Assembly: GCA_963969495.1 (NCBI GenBank)
Contig: OZ018321.1
Location: forward strand, 138,842,685-138,906,684
Length of the DNA: 64,000 nt
Direction of reading: 5' to 3'
DNA from: Ceratothoa steindachneri
Lineage: Eukaryota; Arthropoda; Malacostraca; Isopoda; Cymothoidae
Part shown: piece by piece, positions 1 to 13,299 of the stretch
Position numbering within the stretch: position 1 is the first letter of the stretch
Layout of the letters: every line of letters begins with the position of its first letter
Translations under genes and position numbers: made by a program
The notes under the pieces: model-generated
What the model saw: the letters and a program-made list of their open reading frames with translations, nothing else
Databases searched by the model: none
What the model was told of the DNA's origin: nothing

Positions 1-237
1 CTTCCTTTTCATCTTTTTCTTCTTCATCTTCTTCATCTTCATCTTATTCTTCTTCTTCTTCATCTTCTTCTTCATCTTCTTCATCTTTTTCTTCTTCATC
101 TTCTTCATCTTCATCTTATTCTTATTCTTTTTATTCATCTTAATCTTCTTCTTTATCTTAATCTTCATCTTCATCTTCATCTTCATCTCCTTCTTAATCT
201 TCATCTTCATTTTCCTCTTCATCTTCTCTTTAACTAT
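1..237. repeat. Pyrimidine-rich TTC/ATC microsatellite
   Basis: The first 237 bases are almost purely C/T with regular A, built from imperfect TTC and TTCATC steps. It runs into the left edge of the window, so its full length is unknown. It is simple sequence with no coding potential. Confidence 0.9.
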
Positions 238-289
238 TTCAATCGTTTGAATTTCCAAAACACTCGGTCATATGTCAACTAAGCAAAAA

Positions 290-668
290 AAACATTTATA
301 AACTTACAAAAAATCCCCATCTTAAATTATAGAGTTATGGAAAACAAAATGGTGAAGTTCAGAAATAAATATAGGTATCGAAATTTTGTGAATTTTTTAA
401 AACTCAAAGAATTACGAATGGTGAAGTACAGAAAATTTATTTTTATATATCTTCTATTGTTCTATAACTCTATATTTTGGCAACGTGATATTTTGAAAGG
501 GGGGAAATTTAGTTAAGAGTTCCTTTTTAAAATTATTATAATTGGCGAAGTTCAGAAAATTTATAAAAATATAACCATGGCTGCTTTTATTTAGATTTAA
601 ATTTTAATTTTAGTAGTGAAACGCAAGCTCACCCCGTAGGGGCGACTAGCGAAGCCATTGTCTGGTGT
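290..668 (+). repeat. Dispersed repeat family R, copy 1
   Basis: The same sequence occurs on the minus strand at 35735-36180 and on the plus strand at 41222-41672. Shared blocks include ATGGTGAAGTTCAGAAATAA, ACGTGATATTTTGAAA and, at the 3' end, GCGAAGCCATTG-CTGG. Copy 1 has lost part of the 5' region next to AAAAAATCCCC. No ORF is conserved between the copies, so it is probably a non-autonomous element. Its class is unknown. Confidence 0.75.
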
Positions 669-929
669 TATTATAAAGATGGAAATGAAAACCATAGACT
701 TGATAGTAACTGGAGCGTGCCAACCACAAAGACGCTCGTATCTTCTGATCTCTAATTTCATTAGAATCTTTCCCCGTCCAGTATCTGTGATAATGTGGAG
801 ATTTAAATACCAGGTACCGTAAAGCCGGAAAAAACAGCTTTAATGATGTGGTAAAACCATACATCTCCTATATCAAAACAATTTACTATAAAGGAAAAGA
901 CATGACTTCAAAACCTTTCTAACTGATAG

Positions 930-1150
930 ATCTTCTACAAACCCGAACCTTGAGCGGACAAATCCGAATTTTCACTTCACTCGCCACAACGAATCATGCT
1001 CTAGAGACCCCATCGGATCACTTCAATCTAATTACGAAAATTTCGACCTCACCTATCCAAATTAAAACTCCGAAAAGGAAGGTCCTCAGCAAAACAGATT
1101 GGAATAAATATAAAGGAGACCTCAGTACGTTCGAAATAGAAACTTAAATA
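930..1150 (+). pseudogene. LINE ORF2 fragment: end of endonuclease domain and linker
   Basis: A 65-codon open stretch contains ETPSDHFNLITKIS, which resembles the SDH-containing end of the APE-type endonuclease domain of non-LTR retrotransposons. It is followed by a basic linker (KTPKRKVLSKTDWNKYK) like the one that precedes the reverse transcriptase in those ORF2 proteins. After the stop at about 1147 only weak similarity continues. No promoter, RT core or 3' end is visible here, so this is a truncated relic. The call rests on remembered family motifs. Confidence 0.5.
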
Positions 1151-4100
1151 ACCGTACAGAGGAGAAAATTGAAACAATAATATTTCAGGAAGATGAAAAA
1201 ACAAGGTTATTTTTGATGACGATGAAATTCATCAAATTTTTTAAAACAACAATTTGACGTCAAACCTCTCGATCAAATGAAGAAACAATTGTATCAGTGT
1301 GGTTGTTGACTGAGCTTGGAAAAAGTTTGAAAATACTAGCTATTTAAAGCCAATAATTAGTCTCCGCTTCATGCTTTTATTGAAGACTATTGATTGATGA
1401 GTGAGTTCGGAGCTGTTTGGGTTTTTATCAAAATTCATCTCAAATATTTCCCTAGTCAGAACCATTAGTTACTTCGTTGGTTACTAACATGAGAAAACTA
1501 CAACCTCAAACACTCGCATAAGCAAAACTTTCATCGGCACTAAAAACAAACACACTTGGGAAAAGGGAGTCAATTTTCTCTTATCTGGACCTGTGGCAAA
1601 AACGGATAAATTTATATTCGAATCATACCCAGGGCAGATGGGGTCCCTCTCACAGATAAGGCATTCTCCCATCAATTCGATTTGAAATATCAAATTGGGA
1701 AGTAAACTGTTTTCTTGGGGTTGATGTCAATCAGCAACGCCTCCTAATTAATACTGTGACTTAGTCAGGATCGTTTTTGGTGGCAATGTTGAGTTTGTTT
1801 CGTCATAAAAACCACAACCTAAGAGTCATACTCCGAAAAATAGTGATAAGAGGACATTCTTCCTTTGGATGAGTTTTTGAATCAGGCAACACCTAAAATA
1901 ATAGCTGTCTTTTTAATAAATTAAAGGTTTACTCAGACCTTACGGGCGGTGTGACTCTAAGCCGCACCTTGCCTAGTCGATTTCCTTTTGGAAAATAAGA
2001 AAGAAGCCTCTAGGGCGGACTGGCTTCTAATACCTTTTGTTACTTTTCAATTCATTAAACTCGACACTTTGCTCCTAAAAGTTTTCTCTCTAGAGTTAGT
2101 TTGTCGTAGTATAGCCGACTATATAATATAATATCTATTATTAGTATGAAGGGGGAGGGCTCAGGCTATTAAAGCGAACCGTCCCATTGCTTAAAGCTAC
2201 GTCGATGCGCAGATTAGAAAGGTCAGGTTGAGGCGCGGGGTACATACGCTTAACTAATCAGGTCGAGGCCGAGGTTGGTGAGATTCAAATAACGAGGCCG
2301 AGAGTGACGTTCAGGTTAATTAAAGATAAACATAATAAAATTTAAATTTTATTTACAAATTAAAAATGATAAAAATAATATAGAGGAAAATTAAAGGTTG
2401 GATAATGATTTATCGTTACCGGTGAGAAAGACTAATTTATATTAATTAGTTTCGAGCTACCTGCTCAGATCCAAATAGACTCACAAGATTAAAGGGGTTA
2501 AAAGGGGGCTTACGGATCGGAGGGCAACAGCGATTTCAAGGAGGCTTGAGGGAAAGTAGGGGCTCAGCGAGACGACCGTGTCGGCGTCTTCAAAGGAGGG
2601 ATCTTCGTCAGGAGAAGAGTGGGAAGGAAGGGTATGGTCAGCACCTTACTTCTGGCGCTGTGAAGGCGTAAGCTCTAACGTTAGCTGGGACTCGAAGGGT
2701 GAGCTGGAATCCTTGGTGATTCTTGGGAGAGATATGGCTACCTCAGGGTAACTTCGACAGGGCTGGATGCTTAGAGGATTCGAAGGAGTAATCTGGCGCA
2801 GCTGCTTTTGAAGACGGCGGGGACAGAGGCTTCCGTTTGACCGTGGAGGCCTTACCGGGAGGAGAGATGTCTTCTTGTAAGCCAGTCTTATTCTTTACTA
2901 CTACTGTTCTAAGGCGGCTAAGGGGTTTCCTCAGGCGGGAGATGGGGAATAACCCCCACTTTGCTGAATTCTCAGGGGGCAGCTGAGGCGCAAAACTGTC
3001 AGGGCTAAACAGTTCTTTTACCCCCTCTCTCTATCTCCGCGGAGAAAATTGCTGGAATTTACGAACGCGTAGAGGATGTTCTCCACACTTTACTTAGATC
3101 GTACGATGCGGTTGGGCATCTGGGCTTTCTTCGCCATGTGACTCTCGACTGCGTGAGGTCTGACTATCCACGTGGCTTGCAGCAACCTGCTAAGCATTAC
3201 AAAGGATGGGAAAAAAGGGGTATCCTTCTACACCAATGGAGTCCATCTCTGACGTTCAAAAGGACGACATGAAATACAAAGAAAAAAGAGTCAAACCACC
3301 TGAAAGCTACACATATTTGGAACCTAAGGCAAGGAAATAATTTAAATTTAGCGAGAGTTCTGCCCTGAAACTTGTTACTCGTGCAATTCAATTTTTTCAA
3401 ATTTTCAAGATTCGTTCGCGACAACTATGTGGCTGTAGCGACCGGTGTGTACGTCCAAAATAGGACACACGCAAGAGTTGCCACACCCATAAATTAGAGC
3501 GAGAGTGAGAATTAAAGTTAGCGCCGTTTACGAGAATGTCACACGATAGTAAACGGAGCATAGTTATCTCTGTTAGAGTTGTTCGAGGCAATCTTAGGAA
3601 AACATTATAATCAAGGCAGAATCCAGAATAAACTGGATAACTATCACTATTAAAAAAATAGAAACCAGGTCAGAAAGCTGTCTACATGGCAACATGCCAC
3701 CACCCACAGAGAATTTTACCTAATAGTCGGAGTGCCTTCCTTATCAATATGTTCGGCATTAGCCAATCAAAAGTCGAGTTATGTTAATACCGACAAATCA
3801 ACAGGCCGGTACATAAGAAGGGGGTGTGGCTTAGTTGGACGAGGAACTTGTAGGGTGTGTCTTAAATTAAATATATAACTGTGTGAAGCCAGAACAAAGA
3901 GAATTAGATTACTTTTTTATATACCAATATATCGCGTTATATATCGTTTAGTCCCATCTCTCGGATTCACATAATTCATCTTTGTATATAGTCGTGTACA
4001 TAACGCAGACATTAGGGTGTAACTCTTAAAGGCTCTATTTGTCCGGCCTCCTTTAGGCTTTGCCCGCACTTGACCTCGAACTTAAATTATGTCATAGCTT

Positions 4101-5640
4101 AGAACTTAAAACTTAATTAAAGAACTTTTGTAAATTGCAATAAGATCTAGTTCAATAATAATTCTATTTTTGCTTTGGTCACTTCAATATCCTGACTTTC
4201 TTCAATCTCCCTGCTTCAAGGCCTTATCAATCGGGAAAACAACCGTTGCGCATTCTCCTCGTTTATCGCAATTCCTCGCGATTACATAACTCCCAAAATA
4301 CCGGTGTTCTACCCTGGTGTGGTCTATCCCCATCCTCCGGGCTCTTTGACCCCGTCGCTAGAATAAGACTGCCCCTCGGCTTAGGGCACCCCATAGCAAT
4401 CAACAAAAATAACTCTCGTGGGAAATAAGGAAGGGCAACGCAAACCAACCGGAGCACATGTATCAACCGAAGTCCTTGCCAAAAGATTACGCGATAACTC
4501 GGTAATCTATCACCATTACTGGCAACCAGCCTCGGCCTTCCAAGGCTCTTGGGTTTTCCTCACGATTACCTTCAAGGTTCCCCCATAATTAAGGACAACC
4601 TTCAAGAACACCCCTGCCCCATATGGTTTTGGAATAAGTGTTATTATTAGAATCGCCTGGGATTAGAGCTAAGAAAGTAGAATACGAGTCCAATGTTAGC
4701 GTATAAAACTTTAAATCCGGTGTTCGTTTTGTAGGGACTCGGAACTTTGGGTGAACTTGATATTCCTCGATACCTTTTCAAGATTAAATTTAAAATTCTT
4801 TGTTGTCTTCAAAAGTTTGCCCCTTTGCTTTCGACCATTCTTATGTTCGATCATAACTGAAATATCTACTACATTACGTAACAATATTCTAGTTTATATG
4901 CATTTTTCCATGTTTCCATATGTATGTTTTGCTGCTAGGTTTAAATATCATCACAGTTTTGGCATATCATCAGTATTTTTAGAGATTTTCTTAACTTTAT
5001 ATTTGGTCTTCATATAAGTAATCTTTCCTTATGTCTAGTTGAATCTATTCCGATTTTGTAATGATATTGAGAGAGTAACATGTGTATTCTTACGTATTAT
5101 ATGCATCGTATTTAGGAACTGTAAGAAAAAGAAGAGCAAAAAATAATGAAAAATATTTACATTCCAAGTATTTTTCTAGCAAAGACGCTTCTATCCTTTC
5201 TGATTAGAGATAAATGGGGGGAAGGTTACAGTTAATTAAAAAGTTAACTTAGTAAACCGTTAATCCGTTAACAAATAAGTTAACTTCATTAATATTTAAT
5301 TCCGTAAATTCGTTAAAAATGTAATGGAAGTTAACGTTAAAGCGTGTAAGTTAATTATTATTTTATTATTATAAAACAATACAGAAAACGGGTTTTTCCC
5401 TCCTCTAAAACCACCCCAAAACTAAAAAAATAAATAAAAATGACCAAAATTAAAGAGTACAATAAAAAAGAGAAAACATAAAACTTTAATGAAACATAAT
5501 ATTATCATTAAATTTAAAAAAATGATTAATAAACTAACTGAATAAAACAAAAAGGACAAACAATAATACGAAAGAAATAAAAAAATACACGATAAACGGA
5601 TAGAGAGATAAGTTTTTTGTTTCCCTATTCTTCTCATTAT
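1150..5640. other. Unassigned sequence without a recognisable gene
   Basis: I see no supportable coding region or RNA gene. 2100-3150 is relatively GC-rich and purine-rich with short GAGGCCGAG-like words. 3780-4700 is a mosaic of GC-richer DNA that could belong to an old LTR or other repeat. 5220-5640 is strongly AT-rich with many TTAAC words. Short ORFs in this stretch look random. Confidence 0.5.
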
Positions 5641-5649
5641 AAATTTTGT

Positions 5650-6800
5650 CGTTAAAATTTATGCTTCCCTTTATGAAAAATAGAGAAAGTTTTCATGAAA
5701 CAGGGATAATCTCTTGTCTCTCAATATATCCATGCGAAAGGAGAACAAACGCTCCATTGCAACGCTTCTTCTACCAAGAAAACAGCATCTGTCAGCAAGT
5801 ACTTGGAGCTGGTCTCCAGCCAGGTCTTGACATAGTTCTGTGACTTGGCCTTCAGTGATCTGTGGCTTCTGCGGCTATTTTATTGCTGGGTAGCAGTAAC
5901 AAAGAAATCATTGCCCTCATCTTCGTTATTGCTGCTTCCAAAATTTCTTTTCAAACCGTCAATGTGCAGCATCAAGGCCTCCTCGACTTTATTTTCCATG
6001 CTTTTTCTCACCTTGGCGACCTGGATTTTGCCATACTTCTCCGACCACAAAAGGCAAAAATTGGCTTAGATTGCAGCAGCTACATGACATTTAAAATTTT
6101 CCATGTGGTGCCAACCTTTTTGTCTATGCATGCTAAAAGAAGGTCGAACAGTTAATTGCAGTAGACGAGGTCTTTTGACTTCAAGTCCTTAAAGTCCTTG
6201 AGACTGAAGACCATTGCAGCAATTGGATCTTGTCGCGTGTTCAGGCCACATGAGACAATACCTAGAAATAAAGTGATGGAGTATTAGCCATTAGTAATAT
6301 AGTAAATTTTAAAAATTAAAATTGGTAGGGAAACAAATTTTAAACAATATATTGCCAAATAAAATCATTTAAATGATAATATTAATTTTATAATTTATTT
6401 TATTATTAATTTAATAACTTATTAGATTGGAATAATCCTTCAGTCAGACGATATCCTTGTCATTGAATCTGTTAACCTTCAACAGTTCCATGACTCAGTA
6501 GAGTCATGCTCCCGCTCAGATTCATCACTTACAGAAGCAATGATACCAAAGGAAATCCCACTGCTAAGTTGGTGTGCTTTATTGTCACAAAGAGGTGAAA
6601 ACAGAATGCTGTTGGAATCGGAAGAAAACCTCTGCTTGTGTTTTCCGCTCTTCCATGAGATGAACCTGCCTTGACATTCTCCTCAAACTGTAGTAACTTA
6701 GCTGGATGGGTCATCTTTATATGCTGCTTAAGATTATTGATGCTTGTCTTGTGCATCTTCATTATGACAATCTTAGACAGGCACAGCTTGGAGCTGAAAA
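5650..6800 (-). pseudogene. hAT-family (ZBED-type) transposase relic
   Basis: Read on the minus strand, about 6690-6800 encodes a BED zinc-finger-like piece: KLCLSKIVI, then SINNLKQHIKMTHPAKL with the paired histidines. About 5800-6100 encodes SEKYGKIQVAKVRKSMENK, like the middle of hAT transposases. About 5670-5760 encodes ERLFSFRMDILRDKRLSL then HENF before a stop, which matches the C-terminal dimerisation region typical of hAT proteins. The catalytic centre between them is deleted or unreadable, and frameshifts and stops separate the pieces. hAT transposases normally exceed 600 residues, so this is a dead, shortened copy. Confidence 0.6.
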
Positions 6801-6949
6801 CGACATATCTACTTCCCTTAACTTAAACATAAAGTTGTCTCCAGGTGGAGCCAGGGGTTCTAAGACTCTTCCCGTTGAGGTCAATTGGCACTATTATTTT
6901 TACCATCAACGATATCAACACATTCAAGTTAATCAGATAGCATAATTTG

Positions 6950-8045
6950 TTGATTACCTACAAAATCTGAAATATGTTATTTTTGCCACAAATATACAAA
7001 ATACACAGAGTGGTCTGAGAGATGGAATTATCATATTAATTAAAAACAAGGCACTGGATTACATGTATTTTTTTTTCGTTTCAAAACAATTTAACACGAC
7101 GCACCACCACATCTTCACACACAACCTCTCTTTCTTATTGCCAAAAGCAAACTGAAAGCGCTCCTCTGTTATTCCTTGGCACTTGGCACGGTTATCGAAA
7201 ATTTACAGGGTGAACCTAGAATGGGAAACGGATGTACATTAAATTATTTTTAGGCTCACGGTCTTGAGTAAACTAAAAATTAATGTAACTAGATTTAATT
7301 GGTCCGTTAATGATTTTAAAAAAAAATACTCGAAAGATAAATCGTTAAAGAAAGGTTTACCTTCATTAAGTAACGATGATTGGGTTTCTGACTACCTCTC
7401 TATTTTTGCCCTATTTTCGCCTCGCTACACTGTGTAGAAACTTTAAAGCCTTGTATATTATTACTCCAAAGTCCTTCTCATCTCTTAATGAATTCAGCCA
7501 ATCTCCACCTATTTCATAGCTAAATTCCGCTTTATCTCTTCACATGTTAATAATTGCATTTTTTAAGGTTGAAAGTCTTTTGTCACCTGTGGGCCCCAAA
7601 TTTTTATCTTTCTGAACTTTAAAGATACTCTGAAATTTTTATATACTAAAAGTGATAAATTAGTATGATAAACTAAAATTACCAATTTATTCTTAATTGC
7701 CTATCAAATACAATTACTATAATGGGCCTACAACTGATCTCTTAGGTACATGAAACATAACTATATTGCGGTTGCTGTTAACTTCTGCTTCCTTTAATCC
7801 ATTCATTAAATTATACAATTTGAAACTATACTACATATATTATGTTTTATAATTTATAAGCATGACATCTAGGTGGATTTTTGTTATAAGATTTAGCTAA
7901 AATCTAAATTAAATTAACACCCCCTTCCTTATCTAATTATAGAAGGTAGGGAACGAAGACTCAGAAAAAACCCTTAGATCTGTTCCATGGATAATCTTTG
8001 GAAAAGTAAGAAAGTCAAAGTAAAGATATATTTGGCTCATTCCAG
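6950..8045. other. AT-rich unassigned interval
   Basis: No coding, RNA or tandem structure is supported here. The interval lies between the hAT relic and the start of the 40-bp tandem array, and may include the hAT element's own 5' flank. Confidence 0.5.
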
Positions 8046-8049
8046 CTAA

Positions 8050-11000
8050 AATTTCAGGAATATCCTAAGCTTTTCACGATTTTGTCTAAAAATTTTATAA
8101 TGTACTATTTTTCTCTGAATTACGCGTGTAATTTCAGAGATGCCATATCATTCTCAGAATTCCACCTGTAAACTTAGTTATGTCCTATTAATCTTATAAT
8201 TCTACTCTACCTTCAGGTATTTTCTATGCTTCTCAGAATTCTACCCTAAATTTCAGGTAGGTCCTATTTTTCCCAGAGTTTCACTTCTAATTTCAGGTAT
8301 GTACTACCCTTCTCAGAATTTCATCTCACAATTTCAGAACTAACCAATTGTGAAACAATTTGCCTTAGGGAGGTGCGCAAGGTTGCAAAGAGCCATTAAA
8401 GTTGCTTCATCCTTAACGCGCGTAGTATTATGAACAAATTTGAGACCGTCAGGTCAGCTAACATTGTAAACTTTGACTTAATTGCTATTACGGAAAGCTA
8501 GATACAAACAAACTTTAGAGATTTCATAGGTAGTATCATCTCATGAGAATTAAACTTTTTAATAAAGAGTGACACGGAAGAAATGGTGAAGGGATGTTGA
8601 TCTACGTGAACGTAATTTAGAAGCATCAGTTATTAGGGTACAAATGTTAGGAAACTCAAAGTTTGGGCAGTTGTCATAGAGACAGACAAAACCAAATTTA
8701 ACTTAGCGTGTGTTTATAGACCTATTGTTCTAAAATTCGCCCCTTAATTTTAAGTATGTCTTATTCTTCTGAGGACAACACTTGTAAATTCATGGCATAT
8801 CTTATTATTCTGAGAATTAAACCGTTAATTTCAGGTGTTTCTGTTCTTTTTAGAATTACACCTCTAAAGTCAGGTTTGTCCTATTCTTCAGATCTCCACC
8901 TGTAAGTTACGACATGTCCTATTTTTTGAGAAATACATTTTTGATAACCATTCAGTGTAATTTCATGCGTCCTATTTTTCAAAGAATTATTCCTATAATT
9001 TCCGATATGTTCTATTGTTCTCAGAATTATACCTGTAAGTTCAGATGAGTACTATTGCTTTCAGAAATCTATCTGTAATTTCAGCTATGTGCTATCCTTC
9101 ACAGAATTACACGTGTAATTTCAGGTATGTCCTATTATTATGATAATTCAAAACATAATTTCAGGGATGTCCTATTTCTCTTAGAAATTAACGTGTTATT
9201 TCAGGTATGACATTTTCTTCGCAGAATTCTACGTGCAGTATCTATGCTTCACAGATTTGCATCCTCAATTTCAGTTATGTCCTTTTATTATTAGAATTCC
9301 ACATAAAATTCAGTTACATATTTCTTATTCCCCTCAGAATTCCACACCTAAGTTCAGGTGTCTCCCATTCTTATGAAAATTTCAGTTGTAATTTCAGGTA
9401 TGCTCTATTCATCTCATATTTCCATCCATGATTCCAGTTATGAGCTATCATCCTCAGAATTCCACCCATAATTTCAGGTAGATCCTATTGTTCTTAAATT
9501 CCATCTGTAACTTAAAGTATGTCCTGTTATTCTAATTTTACACCTGTAATTATAGCTATATCCTATACTTGTTATAAATCCCTCCCTTAATTTCAGTTAT
9601 GTCATTTTCTCCTCAGCTGAGCTATCCATTTGTAATATCAATTCCAGTTTAACTTCAATCATGTCCTAATTTTCAAGGAATTATGTCTTTTCGTTTTACA
9701 TTTAGACCTGTAAGCTCTGATATATATACTATTGCTCTCAGATGTACACCAGTAATTTCATTTAAATGCTGTGTTTTACAAAATTACAGATGTAATTTCA
9801 GATATGTACTTATTCTTCTTATAATTCCAAATTTAATTGCAGTATGCCGTATTCCTTTCAGAATTCCACCTGCATTTTCAGGTGTGTCCTATTCTTCTCA
9901 GAATTCCACGTGTAATTTAAGGTTTGTACTATGCTTTACAGAATTCAACCTATAATTTCACTTATGTCCTATTATTCTTATAATTTCAGCTAGAGTTTAA
10001 ATTATGTCCCTATTTTTGTGAGAATTTCACCTATAAGTTCGGGCATATTCTATTCTTCTCATAATTCAACCTGTAATTTTAGGTATTTCCTATTCTTTTC
10101 AGGATAACACCTCTGATTTCAGGTGTGTCCTATTCTTGGCAGATCTAGACATGTAAATTCTCGTATGTACTATAGTTATCAGGAATACACTAGTAATATC
10201 CATTTCACTGTAATTTTAGGTATGTTACATTCCTGTCATATTTACACGTCTAATTTCAGGCGTAGTATTTCTCTAAGATATCCACTTGTAATTTAAGGTA
10301 TGCTATTGTATAGAGAATCCACTTTTAATTCTAGGTAATTCATATTATTCTCATAATTCCAAATTTAATTTTGGATATTTTTTATTCTCCTCCGAATTGC
10401 ATCTGTAATTTTAGGTATTTCTTATTGCTCTCAAAACTCCCCCTTTAGTTTCAAGTTTGTCGCATTTTTCTCAGAATGCCTCCAATAATTTCAAGTATGT
10501 CCTATTCTTTTTATAATTTCACCTGAAATTTCGAGTGTCTTATTGTTATCAGAATTCTAACCGTAATTTTCAGCATGAAATTTCAGTTATTTCCTATTTT
10601 TTCCCAAATTACACCTGTAATTTCGGGATGTCTTATTCTTCTCAAAATTTCTGCTTTAACTTAAGCTATATTTTTTTCTTCTCAGAATTCAAACTGTAAT
10701 TTAAGGTGAGGCTTATTCTTCTCAAATTCACAATAATTTCACTTATATCCTATTCTAGGCAAAATTACACCGGTAACTTTAGGGATGCCCTTTTATTCAC
10801 AGAATTTTCCCTATCAATTCAGATATGTATAATTCTTCTTGCTGTTCCACATGGAATTACATTTTTTTCTGATTCTTCTCGGAATTCTCAATTAATTTAA
10901 GGTGTGTCGTATTCTTATAAAAACTACACCATTAATTTCAGGTATGTCCATTCTTATTCTTCTCATATTTCCAAGCGTAATTTCAGGTATGTTCTATTCT

Positions 11001-13228
11001 TCTCTAATTCCATCTGCAATTTTACGTAAGTCCTATTTTTCTTAAGTGCCACCTGTAAATTCAGGCATCTCCTATACTTTTTATATTTCTAACCATTTTG
11101 TCAGTTATGTACTATTCTTCTCAAAATTCCAACTGTAATTTCAGGTGTATTCTATTCTTTAATTTCAGATATGTCTTATTCTTCAAATTACAATGAAATT
11201 TCAGTTGTGTCCTATTCCTCTAAGAATTCCAGTCGTAATTTAAGGAATCTCCTATACTTCTCAAATTCCAACTATAATATCAGATATGTCCGTTTCCTCG
11301 CGGGATTAAATCTGTAACTTTAGGAATATCCTATTCTTCTCACATTTAATCCTTACGTAACTTTAGGCTTTACTAATTTTGATTTTATTCTACCATTAAT
11401 TTTAAGTATTTGGTATTCTTCTCATAATTCTGCCCGGAATTTCTAATATGTCCTATTCTTCGCTAAATTCTAAGTGTAATTTCAGTTGTGTTTTATTATT
11501 CTCGAATTCCATCTCAAATTTCAGGTATGCACTATTATTCTCTAAATTCCAGTCCTAATTTTAGGCAAGTCCTATTCTTCTCAATTTCTACCTTTACTTT
11601 AAACTCTTTCCCATTCTTTACAGAATTACTCCTCTATCCTCTAGTATCTAAATTTTCTTAGTATTCCATATTTACTTCAGATTTGGCATCTTCTTAAGAG
11701 AACTCTACTGGTAAATTCAGGTATTTTCTAATGTTCTCATAACTATAACTGTAAATTCAGGCATGTCCTCTTCTTCTCACAATTCCTCCTGTAATTTCAG
11801 GTCTTTCCATTTCTTCTCAGAAATACAGCAATAATTTTAGGTTTCTCCTATTTTTATGAGAATTTCACCTATAATTTCATGTATTTTCTCTCCTTCTCAG
11901 AATTCCACTCCTAATTTCAGGTATAACATATTGTTCTCAATTTATATCTGTAATCTCGAGTATATCTTATTGTCTTCTGAATTCAACCTGTAATTTCAAT
12001 TATCTCCTATTTTTCTTAGAATTCCAGCTGCAATTTCAGGTGAGCCCTATTTTTTCTAGAATTTAGCTTTAGTTTCAGGTGTTTCTTAATTTTCTCAGAA
12101 TTACACCAGTAATTTCAGTTTTACTTTTCCTCTGAGAATTTCCATCGTAAATTTATGTATCTTATATTCTTCCCATAATTACACCTGTAATTTCAGCTAT
12201 GTTCCCCTTTTCTTATAATTCCACCCCTAATTTAATTTATCTCCTATTCTTCTAAGAATTGCACCTGTAATTTCATGTATTTCCTTTTCTCGTAAGAATT
12301 CTATCTGCATTTTCAGGTATGTCCTCTTCTTGTAAGAATTATATCTGCATTTTCAGGTATGTCCTCTTCTTGTAAGAATTCTATCTATATTTTCATCTAT
12401 GGTCTTTTCATGTAGGAATTATATCCGTATTTTGAGGTGTGTCCTCTTATTGTAAGAATTCTATCTGTATTTTCAGGTATGTCCTCTTCTTGTAGAAATT
12501 ATATCTGTATTTTCATGTATGTTCTCTTCTTATAAGAATTCTATCCATATTTTCAGGTATGGCCTTTTAATGTAGGACGTCTATTTGTATTTTCAGGTAT
12601 GTCCTCTTCTTGTAAGAATTCTATCTGTATTTTGATGTATGGCCTTTTCAGGTAAGAATTATATCTGTATTTTCAGGTATGTCCAATTCTTGTAATAATT
12701 CTATCTGTATTTTGACGTATCTACTCTTCATGCAAGAATTCAGTCTGTATTTTCAGGTATGTCCTCTTCTTGTAAGAATTCTATCTGTATTTCCAGGTAT
12801 GTCGTCTTCTTGTAAGAATTCTATCCGTATTTTCAGGTATGTCCTCTTTTTGTAAGAATTTTATCTGTATTTTCAGTTATGTCTTCTTCTTGTAAGAATT
12901 CTATCTGTATTTTCAGGTATGTCATCTTTTTGTAAGAATTCTATCCGTATTTTCAGGTATGTCATCTTCTTGTAAGAATTCAGTCTGTATTTTGACGTAT
13001 GTCTTCTTCTTGCAAGAATTCTATCTGTATTTTCAGGTATGTTGTCTTCTTGTAAGAATTCAAGCTTTATTTTGATGTATATACTCTTCGTGCAAGAATT
13101 CAATCTGTATTTTCAGGTATCTCCTCTTCTTGGAAGAATTTTATCTTTATTTTCAGGTATGTCCTCTTCTTGTAAGAATTCAATCTGTATTTTGACGTAT
13201 GTCCTCTTCGTGCAAGAATTCTATCTAG
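8050..13228. repeat. 40-bp degenerate minisatellite/satellite array
   Basis: About 5.2 kb is built of units near 40 bp. One recurrent half is AATTTCAGGTATGTCCTATT and the other CTTCTCAGAATTCCACCTGT. Most of the array (8.05-12.26 kb) is diverged, with indels. The right-hand part (12.28-13.22 kb) is a more uniform subfamily with TTTCAGGTATGTCCTCTTCT and TGTAAGAATTCTATCTGTAT at a strict 40-bp period. The centre of each unit reads TTTCAG followed directly by GTATGT. ORFs inside the array are by-products of the periodicity. A LINE fragment interrupts it at about 8340-8740. Confidence 0.92.
8390..8740 (+). pseudogene. LINE endonuclease fragment inserted in the 40-bp array
   Basis: Non-repetitive sequence breaks the satellite here. 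Across three plus-strand frames it reads NKFETVRSANIVNFDLIAIT-ES, then NGEGMLIYVN, then VWAVVIETDKTKFNLACVY-RP. In order, these resemble the catalytic E motif (ITES), the glycine-rich GGGVLLYV segment and the VCYRPP segment of APE-type endonuclease domains in CR1/jockey-like LINEs. It is frameshifted and truncated at both ends. It probably inserted into the array, or the array grew around it. Confidence 0.6.
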
Positions 13229-13299
13229 AGCTGGTTCCCAGCTCTATTTTGCTTACAGTTCATCACATCATTTACTAAATTGTCCTTGCTTTCATCATA

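Noticed and set aside
1940..1960. TTACGGGCGGTGTGACT resembling the universal small-subunit rRNA end region
   Set aside because: Only about 12 bases match, and no flanking rRNA sequence is present on either strand.
5422..5637. Hydrophobic 71-codon minus-strand ORF as a membrane protein
   Set aside because: Leu/Phe/Ile richness follows from the extreme A+T content; no start context, splice signal or homology is visible.
12873..13278. ORFs with repeated peptides in the 40-bp array
   Set aside because: Forty is not a multiple of three. The ORFs exist only because the unit lacks stops in some phases over a short span.
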